DNA of 64,000 nucleotides from an uncultured Draconibacterium sp. (GTDB lineage Bacteria; Bacteroidota; Bacteroidia; Bacteroidales; Prolixibacteraceae), in NCBI RefSeq assembly GCF_963674925.1, contig NZ_OY771649.1:372001-436000 (forward strand), read 5' to 3'. The notes beneath the pieces are model-generated. The model was not told the DNA's origin, made no database searches, and was given only the letters and a program-made list of their open reading frames with translations. This document shows, in pieces, positions 1 through 8,559 of this stretch. The first letter of the stretch is position 1, and the number at the start of each line of letters is the position of its first letter. The position numbers and the translations under genes were made by a program.

Positions 1-355
1 TGTTGGTAAATACCAGAAACAGCGTAATTATCGGAATAACCAGCGTGAAAAGGATATTACGCTTATTTACCAAACGAAATTTCTGACTAAATGCGGTGGT
101 GAAAAAGAAATACGAAACCGGGATAAACGCGATACCCAGGTATGACAATTGCGAGTAAAACACTTTTTCTTCCAACACGGAAGTCCCAAACTCCAGTGCG
201 TAACTAAATGCCCAGATAGCAACAAAAATTTCAAGTAAGATAAGGAAGCGCACCTCAGTGGCTTTTCTGAATCTCCATAAAAGAATACATGTTCCGATTG
301 CAGTAAAAGCGGTTATTAGTTGAATACTGCTGGTACTCGGTATAAAATCAATCAT
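1..355 (-). CDS. Partial sensor histidine kinase, N-terminal 7TM region
   Basis: Reading leftward from the ATG at 353-355, an open frame of 118 codons runs off the left edge. It begins MIDFIPSTSSIQLITAFTAI and contains several hydrophobic segments separated by short basic loops (one at residues 12-26, others at about 36-52, 70-85 and 105-118). This pattern and phrases such as WAFSYALEFG and YFFFTTAF fit the N-terminal seven-helix module found ahead of histidine kinases (the HisKA_7TM type). The kinase core would lie outside the window, so that assignment rests on the membrane part alone. It is divergent from the peptidase gene that follows. Confidence 0.6.
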   Translation of the reverse strand, partial: MIDFIPSTSSIQLITAFTAIGTCILLWRFRKATEVRFLILLEIFVAIWAFSYALEFGTSVLEEKVFYSQLSYLGIAFIPVSYFFFTTAFSQKFRLVNKRNILFTLVIPIITLFLVFTN

Positions 356-535
356 AGTCAGCTCTGTTGCTAGTTGTGCAAATTTATACAATTCTATAAA
401 TTATGCAGGCATTTTGGTTCTTTATGCAAACAGAATTGCCTATGAAAAGTTCATAAAAATCCACCAGTCAAAATGTAATTAGTCATTGTTTTATTTCCGC
501 GGTTTTATTCTCTTTACCGCTTAAATTTTTTTAAG

Positions 536-2683
536 ATGATGAAGAAGAGTTTGTTACTGCTATTACTTGGATTAAGTCTGTTTCAGCTTTCGGCTAAAGA
601 AGGAATGTGGATTCCGGTTCTGCTGGAAAAATACAACCTGGCAGAAATGCAGGAAATGGGTTTTAAACTAACCGCCGACGATATTTACGATGTAAACCAC
701 TCGAGCATGAAAGATGCAGTGGTTATTTTTGGTGGAGGATGTACCGGAGAACTGATTTCGGATGAAGGATTACTGATAACCAATCATCATTGCGGATACA
801 GCCAGATTCAGTCGCACAGTACCGTAGAACATGATTATCTTACCAATGGTTTTTGGGCCATGAGCCGCGATGAAGAACTGCCAAACAAACGATTAACGGT
901 AAGTTTTCTGGAATACATGGAAGATGTTACCGACAAAGTAATGGACGGAACCGAAAATCTGGAAGGCGAAGCAAAGGACAAAAAGATTAACGAAAATACC
1001 GATAGAATTATAAAAGAAGCTAAAAACGACGGGAAATTCACCGCTTCGGTAAAACCGCTTTTTTATGGTAACCAGTATTTCCTGTACGTTTATAAAGTAT
1101 ACAAAGATGTACGTTTGGTAGGTGCACCACCATCGGCCATCGGCAAGTTTGGCGGCGATACCGATAACTGGATGTGGCCGCGGCATACCGGCGATTTTTC
1201 ACTGTTTCGTATTTATGCCGATAAGAACAACGAACCGGCAGAATATTCGCCCGATAATGTGCCTTTTAAACCCAAAAAATCTTTTCCGGTTTCGATGAAA
1301 GGTGTTCAGCCCGGCGATTTTACTATGGTTTTTGGTAACCCGGGTTCTACCATGCAATACTGGCCGCACCAGGCGGTTGATGTTACGATGAATCAGCGCG
1401 ACCCGGACCGTATTATGCTGCGCGATAAAAAACTGGATATTATTGGTGGCGATATGAAATCGGATCCGAAAATTCGTATTCAGTACGCGGCAAAATACCA
1501 GTCGATTAGTAATTCGTGGAAAAAATGGCAGGGCGAAATTAAAGGTTTAAAACGCCTGGATGCCATTAATAAAAAGCTTGCTTACGAAGAAGAATTCAAA
1601 AAATGGGCACAGCAAAACAATACCTGGGAAAATGAGTACAAACCGGTTTTTAATGCTTTTGATGTGCTGTACACCGACTATGCAAAGTATATAAAAGCCT
1701 ACGATTACTACCGCGAAATTGTGATGAGCGGAGTGGAGGTATTTAAACAGGCTCGCACCATCAATGCTATAATCAACAGCATTGAGAATGACCAGAATGA
1801 TCGGGCAGGAAGTATGCGTTCGGCAATGCTTAAAGGGCTTCCCGGCTTTTATAAAGATTTTAATCAACCAACCGACGAGGCTTTGTTTGCCGCACTTATG
1901 CCGGAGTTGATTCATGGCCTCGATGCCTCGTTTTTACCTGCCGAAGTGGTGGAAACAATTAATCAGGTCGGCCACGACAAACTAATTAAAAAAGTCTATC
2001 AGAAATCGATATTAACCGACCGGAAAAAGCTGGAAGAGCTGCTCGCAAACGGATCGGAGAAACAATTGTTGAAGTTGCGCAAAGATCCGATTATTTCTAT
2101 GTTCAATCAACTGAACTTTATTTACGAAAAGGATATTATTACGGAGGTTCGGAAGATCAGCAAAGCAATCGACGACAACATGAAAGTGTATATGGCCGGT
2201 TTAATGGAAATGAAAAAGGGACAGGCCTTTTACCCGGATGCCAACCTTACCTTGCGTGTAGCCTACGGAAAAGTAGAAGGCTATGAGCCAAAAGACGGTG
2301 TGAAATACAAATATTATACAACGCTGACAGGAATAATGGAAAAAAACAATCCGGAGATTTACGATTACGATGTGCCGGATCGTTTAAAAGAACTTTATCA
2401 GACAAAAGACTTATGGCAGTACGAAGTAAACGGCGATGTGCCGGTTTGTTTTACGGCCTCAAATCATACTACAGGTGGTAATTCCGGCAGTCCGGTTGTA
2501 AATGGTAACGGCGAGTTAATCGGGGTGAATTTCGACCGTTGCTGGGAAGGTACCATGAGCGACATCATGTTCGATCCGGAGCGCTGCCGTAATATCTCGC
2601 TCGATATTCGTTACGCCCTTTTTATTATCGATAAGTTCGCAGGAGCCGGTTATCTACTTGATGAGATGGAGATCGTGAAATAA
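536..2683 (+). CDS. S46 family dipeptidyl-peptidase, DPP11-type
   Basis: A 715-residue serine dipeptidyl-peptidase with a signal peptide (residues 1-20, cleaved near LSA-KEG), so it acts in the periplasm and releases dipeptides from imported oligopeptides. The S46 catalytic triad is visible: His85 in TNHHC, Asp near 220 in the WMWPRHTGDFSLF segment, and Ser650 in GGNSGSPV. Eighteen residues after the catalytic serine there is an arginine (R668, in NFDRCW). In this family that position separates DPP11 (Arg, cleaves after Asp/Glu) from DPP7 (Gly, hydrophobic), so acidic P1 specificity is predicted. Length matches the family (about 710-720). Two tandem ATG codons (536 and 539) could both serve as start. 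It stands alone, with 449 bp of gene-free sequence after it. Confidence 0.93.
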   Translation: MMKKSLLLLLLGLSLFQLSAKEGMWIPVLLEKYNLAEMQEMGFKLTADDIYDVNHSSMKDAVVIFGGGCTGELISDEGLLITNHHCGYSQIQSHSTVEHDYLTNGFWAMSRDEELPNKRLTVSFLEYMEDVTDKVMDGTENLEGEAKDKKINENTDRIIKEAKNDGKFTASVKPLFYGNQYFLYVYKVYKDVRLVGAPPSAIGKFGGDTDNWMWPRHTGDFSLFRIYADKNNEPAEYSPDNVPFKPKKSFPVSMKGVQPGDFTMVFGNPGSTMQYWPHQAVDVTMNQRDPDRIMLRDKKLDIIGGDMKSDPKIRIQYAAKYQSISNSWKKWQGEIKGLKRLDAINKKLAYEEEFKKWAQQNNTWENEYKPVFNAFDVLYTDYAKYIKAYDYYREIVMSGVEVFKQARTINAIINSIENDQNDRAGSMRSAMLKGLPGFYKDFNQPTDEALFAALMPELIHGLDASFLPAEVVETINQVGHDKLIKKVYQKSILTDRKKLEELLANGSEKQLLKLRKDPIISMFNQLNFIYEKDIITEVRKISKAIDDNMKVYMAGLMEMKKGQAFYPDANLTLRVAYGKVEGYEPKDGVKYKYYTTLTGIMEKNNPEIYDYDVPDRLKELYQTKDLWQYEVNGDVPVCFTASNHTTGGNSGSPVVNGNGELIGVNFDRCWEGTMSDIMFDPERCRNISLDIRYALFIIDKFAGAGYLLDEMEIVK

Positions 2684-2754
2684 ATTCAAACAGGTTGATT
2701 TTTAGTTTAAAGCTAATTTGATTATCCGTTCTATGTCATAATTATTATTTAGCA

Positions 2755-2839
2755 CGTCATGCTGAACTTGTTTCAGCATCTCTCGTGTCTAATAATCAGC
2801 TATTTGTATGAAAGACCCTGAAACAAGCTCAGGGTGATG
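2755..2839. repeat. REP-like imperfect inverted repeat
   Basis: The left arm around 2755-2782 contains CTGAACTTGTTTCAG. The right arm around 2814-2839 contains its near reverse complement CTGAAACAAGCTCAG, about 31 bases apart. I recognise this as a type of dispersed palindromic repeat frequently seen between Bacteroidota genes. The rest of the gene-free stretch 2684-3132 shows no coding potential apart from a possible promoter near 2967-2994. Confidence 0.7.
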
Positions 2840-2966
2840 TTCTGGTTGTGACCAATTGCGGACATTCAAAAAGCTAATATTTTCTGGAATATTATAGACA
2901 GTTAAAATCATTCGCTAACATCGATTTTTAATCTTTTTTGAAGGCAATATCATCCCTTTTAACCTC

Positions 2967-2994
2967 TTGATTTTTAAAAATTAGGATATTTTTG
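2967..2994 (+). promoter_or_regulatory. Possible sigma-ABfr promoter for the propeller kinase
   Basis: TATTTTTG at 2987-2994 matches the Bacteroidota -7 box TAnnTTTG. A TTG at 2967-2969 could be the -33 element, although the 17-base spacing is short. A start of transcription near 3001 would give a leader of about 130 bases before the ATG at 3133. Confidence 0.35.
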
Positions 2995-3132
2995 TAATCG
3001 ATCAGGGTTATACATCAATGGTAAATTTTTATTAATCGGGAAGTGATAAAAATTGCCGGGATGTTTTAATGGGCTTTGGTTTAAGAATAGCCGAAACCAA
3101 CTAGCTTTTACATTGTTAAGAGTGTAGTTTAT

Positions 3133-6100
3133 ATGATAAAATCGATAAAGAAAAAATATTGGGCTAAATTTCTTTTATTGTTTTGTGCAATCATTATTTC
3201 TGTAGTTTCATTTGCTGAAACCATCGATTTAATATATGCAGATCCGATTCCGGATAAAGAATTTAAGAGTAAAAACAGTACATGTATTGTACAAGACGAT
3301 AATGGTTTTATCTGGATTGGAACCAATGATGGATTGTATTGCTTAAGGGGCGAAAATCTGGCACGTTACCAGGCAGGTGGTACTGACAGCACTAGTTTAT
3401 ACGATAATCGCATTGAGGAATTGTTTATCGACGATTCAGGAATGCTGTGGATTATATCGGTTGGTGGCTTATGTAGTTACAACCCGTGTTTGGATAACTT
3501 TAACCGTATTCTGAGCTCGTTTGAGTTGGAGCAGGATGTATTTCGTCAAATCTCGGCCATAAAACAGGATCAGAAGAACAACATTTATATCTCCGCTGCA
3601 AATTCAATGTACCAAATCGAGAAGAAGCAAAATACACTCCAACTTGTTTTCCACAATCCCGATTTCTGGATAACCGACTTTCTTTTCGATGAAAACAATA
3701 ACATGTGGATTTCATCGAATAACGGAGGTTTGATCTATTTTAACCCCTCTGAACGTACATCGAAAAGATTTCTTTCGAATGCTGAGGATAATAAGAGCCT
3801 GGGCGATAATAATATTACTGATATTGTTTTAGTAGATAATTCAAAACTCTGGATAGCTACTTACGGAGGTGGTGTAAATTTACTGGATACTAAAAACCGG
3901 GAAATCAAAAGGTATACCAGGGGAGATAATTATTCTGATTATATTATTTTCATCTATGCCGATCTTGATAATAATGTTTGGATTTGCGATTTAAAAGGTT
4001 TACGGAGATACGATAAAGAATCAGATACTTTTGTAAGGATACAAAGCATTAATAACGCCAAAGACCTTGTTGAAGAATATCCTTCCCGGTTACTACAGGA
4101 CAAGCAGGGGAATTACTGGACCATTAACAGCCCTGGCGGTGTTGGCTTAATTGGCTTAAGATATCAATCAAAAGGAATAAGCATTTATGATGAAAATCCG
4201 GAGAAATTCTGGCACACGATCAATAACAATATTCTGACAATTGCTTTTAATGATGATAACGTGTGTTGGATTGGAAATGGTAATGATGGTATTGATGTTT
4301 TTGATCTTAAAAACAAACGTCACCGGGTTTATCATTCCGATCTGAATGATCCTGGAAGTCTTGGACGGGGTGCAGTTTGTTGTTTATATAACGACAGCCA
4401 AAACAGAATGTGGGTAGGTACTAATCTCGGAGGTCTGCAGCGCTACGACCCGGTGAACGACAAGTTTATCACTTATTTAAACGATCCCCAGGATTCATTC
4501 TCAATTTCGAATAATGATATCAGGGGAATACAGGAAGATGCTGATGGTAATTTCTGGATTATTACGCACGGAAAAGGAATAGATTATTTTAATTATGCGG
4601 AGCAGAAATTCTATAATTACAACTTCGCAGAAAACGGATTATCGAATGACTGGTCATTCCAGCTTTTGCTTGATTCGGATGAAAATCTCTTGGTAGCAAC
4701 TCCCAGTGGCGTGAGTGTTTTGAAAAAAGGTGAAAAGAAATTCACTACCTATTTTCACGTGCCGGAATATTCCCATACAATTCCCAGCGATTTTATAAAT
4801 TGTCTGTTTGAAGATTCAAAAAAGCGAATTTGGATTGGCACATTTTCGGGATTGTGCAGGTACAATCCCGAGAGCGATAATTTTCATCGGGTTGATCCCG
4901 GGTTTCCGGCGCAGAACATTTGTTCCATCGAAGAAGACCGGAACGGAAATCTGTGGATTAGTTCTGTTTCAGGAATTTCAGGTTTTAATCCTGATACTGA
5001 ACAACTAATAACAAATCTTGATGAAGCTGACGGCCTTCCTCCCGGCATATTTAAACCGGGTTGTAGTGCTAAAAATGCCAGTAATGTCATGTTTTTTGGA
5101 GGAGATAACGGAATAGCGGGTTTTAATCCGGATGATCTGAAACTAAATACAGAGGTGCCGGATGTATTTATTAGTGGATTTTATCTTCACAATAAAAAAG
5201 TTGAAAAATTTGGACCAGATGAAATTCTGCCAAAAAGCCCGCTCTGTACCGATCAAATAGAACTAAATTATAACCAAAACTCCATTGGTTTTGAATTTGC
5301 TTCTACCAATTACCTCGATTACGCCAAAAATAAATTTAAATACAAACTTGAAGGTCTTAATGAAGACTGGATAGAAACCGACCATCCGCATGTAAACTAT
5401 AACTACCTGGCATATGGCAAATATGTGTTCCGGGTTATTGCGGCAAATAACAACGGTGTATGGAACAACGAAGGAGCATCGATAAAAGTGGTAATCAGGC
5501 CTCCATGGTGGTTAACATGGTGGTTTATTTCAAGCTGTATTGTGCTACTTGTTTTTCTTGTAATTGTTATTTTCAGGTACCGTGTAGCTAAACTTACAGC
5601 AGAAAAACATAAGTTGGAAGGATTGGTACAAGACAGAACAAAGGTATTAAAAGATAAAAACCGAATACTGGAGCTCCAGAAAGAGAAACTTCATCAAAGA
5701 AACTTGCAACTAAAACAGCAAAAACAGAAAATTGAAACGCAGGCAAATAGAATAACAGAGGTGGCTGAAAACCTTTCTCAATTAAATACAGAGTTAACAA
5801 CAGCAAATGCTACAAAAGACAAGCTTTTCTCCATAATTGCGCATGATCTGATAAATCCGTTTAATGCAATTTTGGGTTTCTCGCATGTGTTAAAAGAAGG
5901 ACACCAAGACATGGATGAGGAAAACAGAATGGAGTTAATAAAACATATACACGACTCGTCGCATAATGCCTTTGATTTGCTGAACAGTTTATTGCACTGG
6001 GCCAGAAGTCAGGATAAAAAAATTGAGTTTAAACCGGAGACCATAAAAATTAATGAGATCTTTTCAAAGGTAATAGTTGAAGTTTCGGCAACAGCACTTA

Positions 6101-6501
6101 AAAAACAAATAAAGGTTGAAAACAAACTTGATAATAAGGACCTGCAGATCTTCTTCGACAGGAACATTATCATGCTGATTTTACGAAACCTGTTGATGAA
6201 TGCCATAAAATTTAGCAATAAAGAAAGTAGTATATTTATTAATGCGGTTCAAACAGAGGCGGGTAAAGTAATCTTCTCGGTAAAAGATTTTGGTGTGGGA
6301 ATGACGCCGGAATATGCAGCAACTATTTTTAATGATGACATGAATATTGATGTAGCAGCAGGAACAAACGGCGAGAAAGGTGTTGGCCTCGGTCTTTCCT
6401 TATGCAAAGAGTTTGTAACCAGTCATAACGGTGAAATTTGGGTTGAGAGTACTCCGGGCAAAGGAAGTACCTTCTTTTTCACTATTCAGGGAAAACAGTA
6501 A
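3133..6501 (+). CDS. Two-component-regulator-propeller sensor histidine kinase
   Basis: An 1122-residue sensor. It has a signal anchor/peptide (residues 10-28), then about 14 propeller blades of the type WIGTNDGLY/WISSNNGGL up to about residue 690. A Y_Y_Y domain follows (NKFKYKLEGLNEDW, near 730-790), one membrane helix (about 798-818), a coiled coil, and a kinase core. The phospho-acceptor is His904 in IIAHDLINPF. The N box (NLLMNAIKF), G1 (DFGVGM) and G2 (GVGLGLSL) boxes are present. It ends after the kinase and has neither a receiver nor an AraC domain, so it is a classical kinase, not a full hybrid system, and needs a separate response regulator that is not next to it. The ligand is unknown; propeller sensors of this class usually read periplasmic saccharides. 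Confidence 0.9.
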   Translation: MIKSIKKKYWAKFLLLFCAIIISVVSFAETIDLIYADPIPDKEFKSKNSTCIVQDDNGFIWIGTNDGLYCLRGENLARYQAGGTDSTSLYDNRIEELFIDDSGMLWIISVGGLCSYNPCLDNFNRILSSFELEQDVFRQISAIKQDQKNNIYISAANSMYQIEKKQNTLQLVFHNPDFWITDFLFDENNNMWISSNNGGLIYFNPSERTSKRFLSNAEDNKSLGDNNITDIVLVDNSKLWIATYGGGVNLLDTKNREIKRYTRGDNYSDYIIFIYADLDNNVWICDLKGLRRYDKESDTFVRIQSINNAKDLVEEYPSRLLQDKQGNYWTINSPGGVGLIGLRYQSKGISIYDENPEKFWHTINNNILTIAFNDDNVCWIGNGNDGIDVFDLKNKRHRVYHSDLNDPGSLGRGAVCCLYNDSQNRMWVGTNLGGLQRYDPVNDKFITYLNDPQDSFSISNNDIRGIQEDADGNFWIITHGKGIDYFNYAEQKFYNYNFAENGLSNDWSFQLLLDSDENLLVATPSGVSVLKKGEKKFTTYFHVPEYSHTIPSDFINCLFEDSKKRIWIGTFSGLCRYNPESDNFHRVDPGFPAQNICSIEEDRNGNLWISSVSGISGFNPDTEQLITNLDEADGLPPGIFKPGCSAKNASNVMFFGGDNGIAGFNPDDLKLNTEVPDVFISGFYLHNKKVEKFGPDEILPKSPLCTDQIELNYNQNSIGFEFASTNYLDYAKNKFKYKLEGLNEDWIETDHPHVNYNYLAYGKYVFRVIAANNNGVWNNEGASIKVVIRPPWWLTWWFISSCIVLLVFLVIVIFRYRVAKLTAEKHKLEGLVQDRTKVLKDKNRILELQKEKLHQRNLQLKQQKQKIETQANRITEVAENLSQLNTELTTANATKDKLFSIIAHDLINPFNAILGFSHVLKEGHQDMDEENRMELIKHIHDSSHNAFDLLNSLLHWARSQDKKIEFKPETIKINEIFSKVIVEVSATALKKQIKVENKLDNKDLQIFFDRNIIMLILRNLLMNAIKFSNKESSIFINAVQTEAGKVIFSVKDFGVGMTPEYAATIFNDDMNIDVAAGTNGEKGVGLGLSLCKEFVTSHNGEIWVESTPGKGSTFFFTIQGKQ

Positions 6502-6528
6502 ATCAGGGCAGCGAATTCCTGCCGTCAA

Positions 6529-7506
6529 TTAGTTTCCAAATACATAAATGATAGAAAGCTGCTGTTGTTGATCGAGCGTATCCCAGTCTACAAAATGCAT
6601 TGAGATATTGAATTTTCCTTTTATTTTTTCGTGGTTAATAAAATACCAGATCAGGTCGGTGCGCGAATAGTTTTTGGCCCGGTAATACGGATCGCCATAC
6701 GCAAATTTGTGTCCGGCGCCTAAGCTCATCACCGATTTTACTCCAAGGTTTTTGTATCGCATATTGGCTTCGGCAAAAAAGCTGGTGGCTGTTTCGTAAC
6801 CGTCAGTAACATTTCGCTCGCGATATTGCGATGTAAGCATCCCCATTTTTATATCTCCCTGAACCACGACATTCTCAGGTGTGCGAATTCCTGCCTGAAG
6901 GGCAAATCCCATATAATCTTCAATATGTAATGGCGGATCGTTGTGTAAGGTGTGGGCATTATGAAACATCAACAGGTAATTCTGCAAAAACAGGTTTTTA
7001 TGGAAAATCTCGCCTGAAAATCCTGCCATAAACTGCTCGCGTTGTGTTTCGGTTTGACGGCCAACCCAGTCAACAAAACCATTCTGATGGCCCCAGTCCC
7101 AGCTGATTTTCCCATACAAACCTTCAATATTGGGGCGATAATACTCTAAAGTGTCCGTTAGCATGGCCAGCGGGAAATCAATTTTATCGCGGCGCGGAAA
7201 AGCTCCAAAAGCAAATTCTTTGTCTTCATCCTGAAACTGGTAATACAAAGTCAGTTTTGGTTTTTGTGCATCTAAATCGCTGCCAAACTCAAGCAAATGG
7301 TTTAAGCCTCCGCGTAATTGATGATTGTCGATATCAACACCCACTTCAAAGGCGCCGCGGCTTCCCATAATGGTTTGCGGGTAGGCATATGGCGGCGAAA
7401 ACTCGCGGTTATCGCCAATGCCTTCAAATAATACCTGGTATTTAAATTCCTGTGCGTTGCTGAAAAATACGCTGAAAAGGAAAATTAGAAGTAGTGCTTT
7501 TTTCAT
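6529..7506 (-). CDS. Predicted outer-membrane beta-barrel protein, function unknown
   Basis: I do not recognise a named family. The chosen start (ATG at 7504-7506) gives MKKALLLIFLFSVFFSNAQ, a clean signal peptide. An in-frame ATG 18 bases upstream (7522-7524) would only add MKFKIQ in front. The mature part alternates polar and aromatic residues in short strands and ends IIYVFGN, as expected for an outer-membrane barrel of about 300 residues. It has no lipobox and no plug domain. It converges with the sensor kinase at 3133-6501 (27 bases between stops) and lies downstream of the universal-stress gene on the same strand, with a low-complexity spacer between them. Confidence 0.55.
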   Translation of the reverse strand: MKKALLLIFLFSVFFSNAQEFKYQVLFEGIGDNREFSPPYAYPQTIMGSRGAFEVGVDIDNHQLRGGLNHLLEFGSDLDAQKPKLTLYYQFQDEDKEFAFGAFPRRDKIDFPLAMLTDTLEYYRPNIEGLYGKISWDWGHQNGFVDWVGRQTETQREQFMAGFSGEIFHKNLFLQNYLLMFHNAHTLHNDPPLHIEDYMGFALQAGIRTPENVVVQGDIKMGMLTSQYRERNVTDGYETATSFFAEANMRYKNLGVKSVMSLGAGHKFAYGDPYYRAKNYSRTDLIWYFINHEKIKGKFNISMHFVDWDTLDQQQQLSIIYVFGN

Positions 7507-7585
7507 CTGAATTTTGAATTTCATTGCGAATGTAATAAAACCTTTATCAAATGGTAAATTGTAAAACTGCTAAATTGTTAAAATG

Positions 7586-7630
7586 AGACTGGAAACTGCA
7601 ACTGAAAACTGCGACTGTGACTGCTAACTA
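7586..7630. repeat. Low-complexity ACTG-rich spacer
   Basis: The spacer between two leftward genes is built of repeated units such as GACTG, AACTGCAACTG and AACTGCGACTG. This kind of degenerate phrase repeat is non-coding and resembles intergenic filler seen in related genomes. No function is evident. Confidence 0.5.
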
Positions 7631-7633
7631 ACC

Positions 7634-8446
7634 TTAGTCGCACAAAATATAGTTGTCTTTACGTGGATTGATAACCATCACCGGGAGTTTACCTGCTGCT
7701 TTTATCACCTTTCTTTCAGGCAACCCAATCAACAAATCCAGTGGGGTAATATTCGAACTTCCCAAAATTACCAGTAAGTTACAATCGGAAGCCAGGGCCA
7801 GTTCCAGCGCTTCAAAAACATTGCGCAAGCTTGATCTACTGCCTTTATAACGTTTGTGTATGATCTTGAATTTCTTGTACAGTTTTCGTGTCATTTCTGT
7901 ATTCTTCATCACATTGGTTTTGGCTTCCTGTGTTTTGTCGTTTGCCGAAATAGTGACAATCTGAGCAGCATTAAACCGGCCAAAATAAGAGCACCAAAGC
8001 GAACTGTCGCTGATTTCTTTGCGCAGGTCTATTGGTTGTAACAAGTGGTTGTAATCCATAATTTTCGACTCCGGATGAACAAATAGAAAAGGAATTGAAG
8101 CCTCTGCAAGCGCCGTTGAATAGTTTTTAAAATTGAGTGAGTTTACTACAACGATTATACCTTCATAATCTTCGGCAAGCAAATCGGGAAGCAATGTCTG
8201 ACTTTCGGATAGTAAAAGTGTGGATACTTTTTGCCCGGGGACTTCCTGTTTTACGATAGCTGCATAATTCTGAAGTTTTTGCTTTAACTCATCACGCTGC
8301 TTTTTTTGTTTGGGCTGATAATTATATAGTAAACAAAGTTCTTTTTTGAAAATAGCAGCCAGTTTCAATCCATGAACGATCAGGCCCTGATCCGAATCTT
8401 TCAGCTCGGTAAACACAACTATTTTCTGCTCTTTGCTATCGGTCAT
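7634..8446 (-). CDS. Tandem universal stress protein (UspA family)
   Basis: A 270-residue cytoplasmic protein made of two Usp-type halves. The first starts KIVVFTELKDSDQGLIVHGL and carries the typical strand-helix opening. The second half has the HKRYKGSRSSLRNVFEALELA region and the strand LVILGSSN. The canonical ATP-binding loop G-2x-G-9x-G(S/T) is not clean in either half, so nucleotide binding is uncertain. Two-domain Usp proteins in Bacteroidota are usually 270-290 residues, so length is normal. It is divergent from the acyl-CoA synthetase gene (113 bp between starts), and a shared control region is possible. Confidence 0.75.
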   Translation of the reverse strand: MTDSKEQKIVVFTELKDSDQGLIVHGLKLAAIFKKELCLLYNYQPKQKKQRDELKQKLQNYAAIVKQEVPGQKVSTLLLSESQTLLPDLLAEDYEGIIVVVNSLNFKNYSTALAEASIPFLFVHPESKIMDYNHLLQPIDLRKEISDSSLWCSYFGRFNAAQIVTISANDKTQEAKTNVMKNTEMTRKLYKKFKIIHKRYKGSRSSLRNVFEALELALASDCNLLVILGSSNITPLDLLIGLPERKVIKAAGKLPVMVINPRKDNYILCD

Positions 8447-8559
8447 TAAAGTTTTTCAGGTAAAAATAATGTTTTCAGCCTTGCTTTTATTTGATGTTGA
8501 AAAAAATCAGGAAAGGTTAACATGTATTTACCTACTTTTATGCTGCTAAAGCGCCAACT

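Noticed and set aside
3133..6501. Full hybrid two-component system
   Set aside because: The protein ends right after the ATPase G2 box; no receiver or AraC domain follows before the stop.
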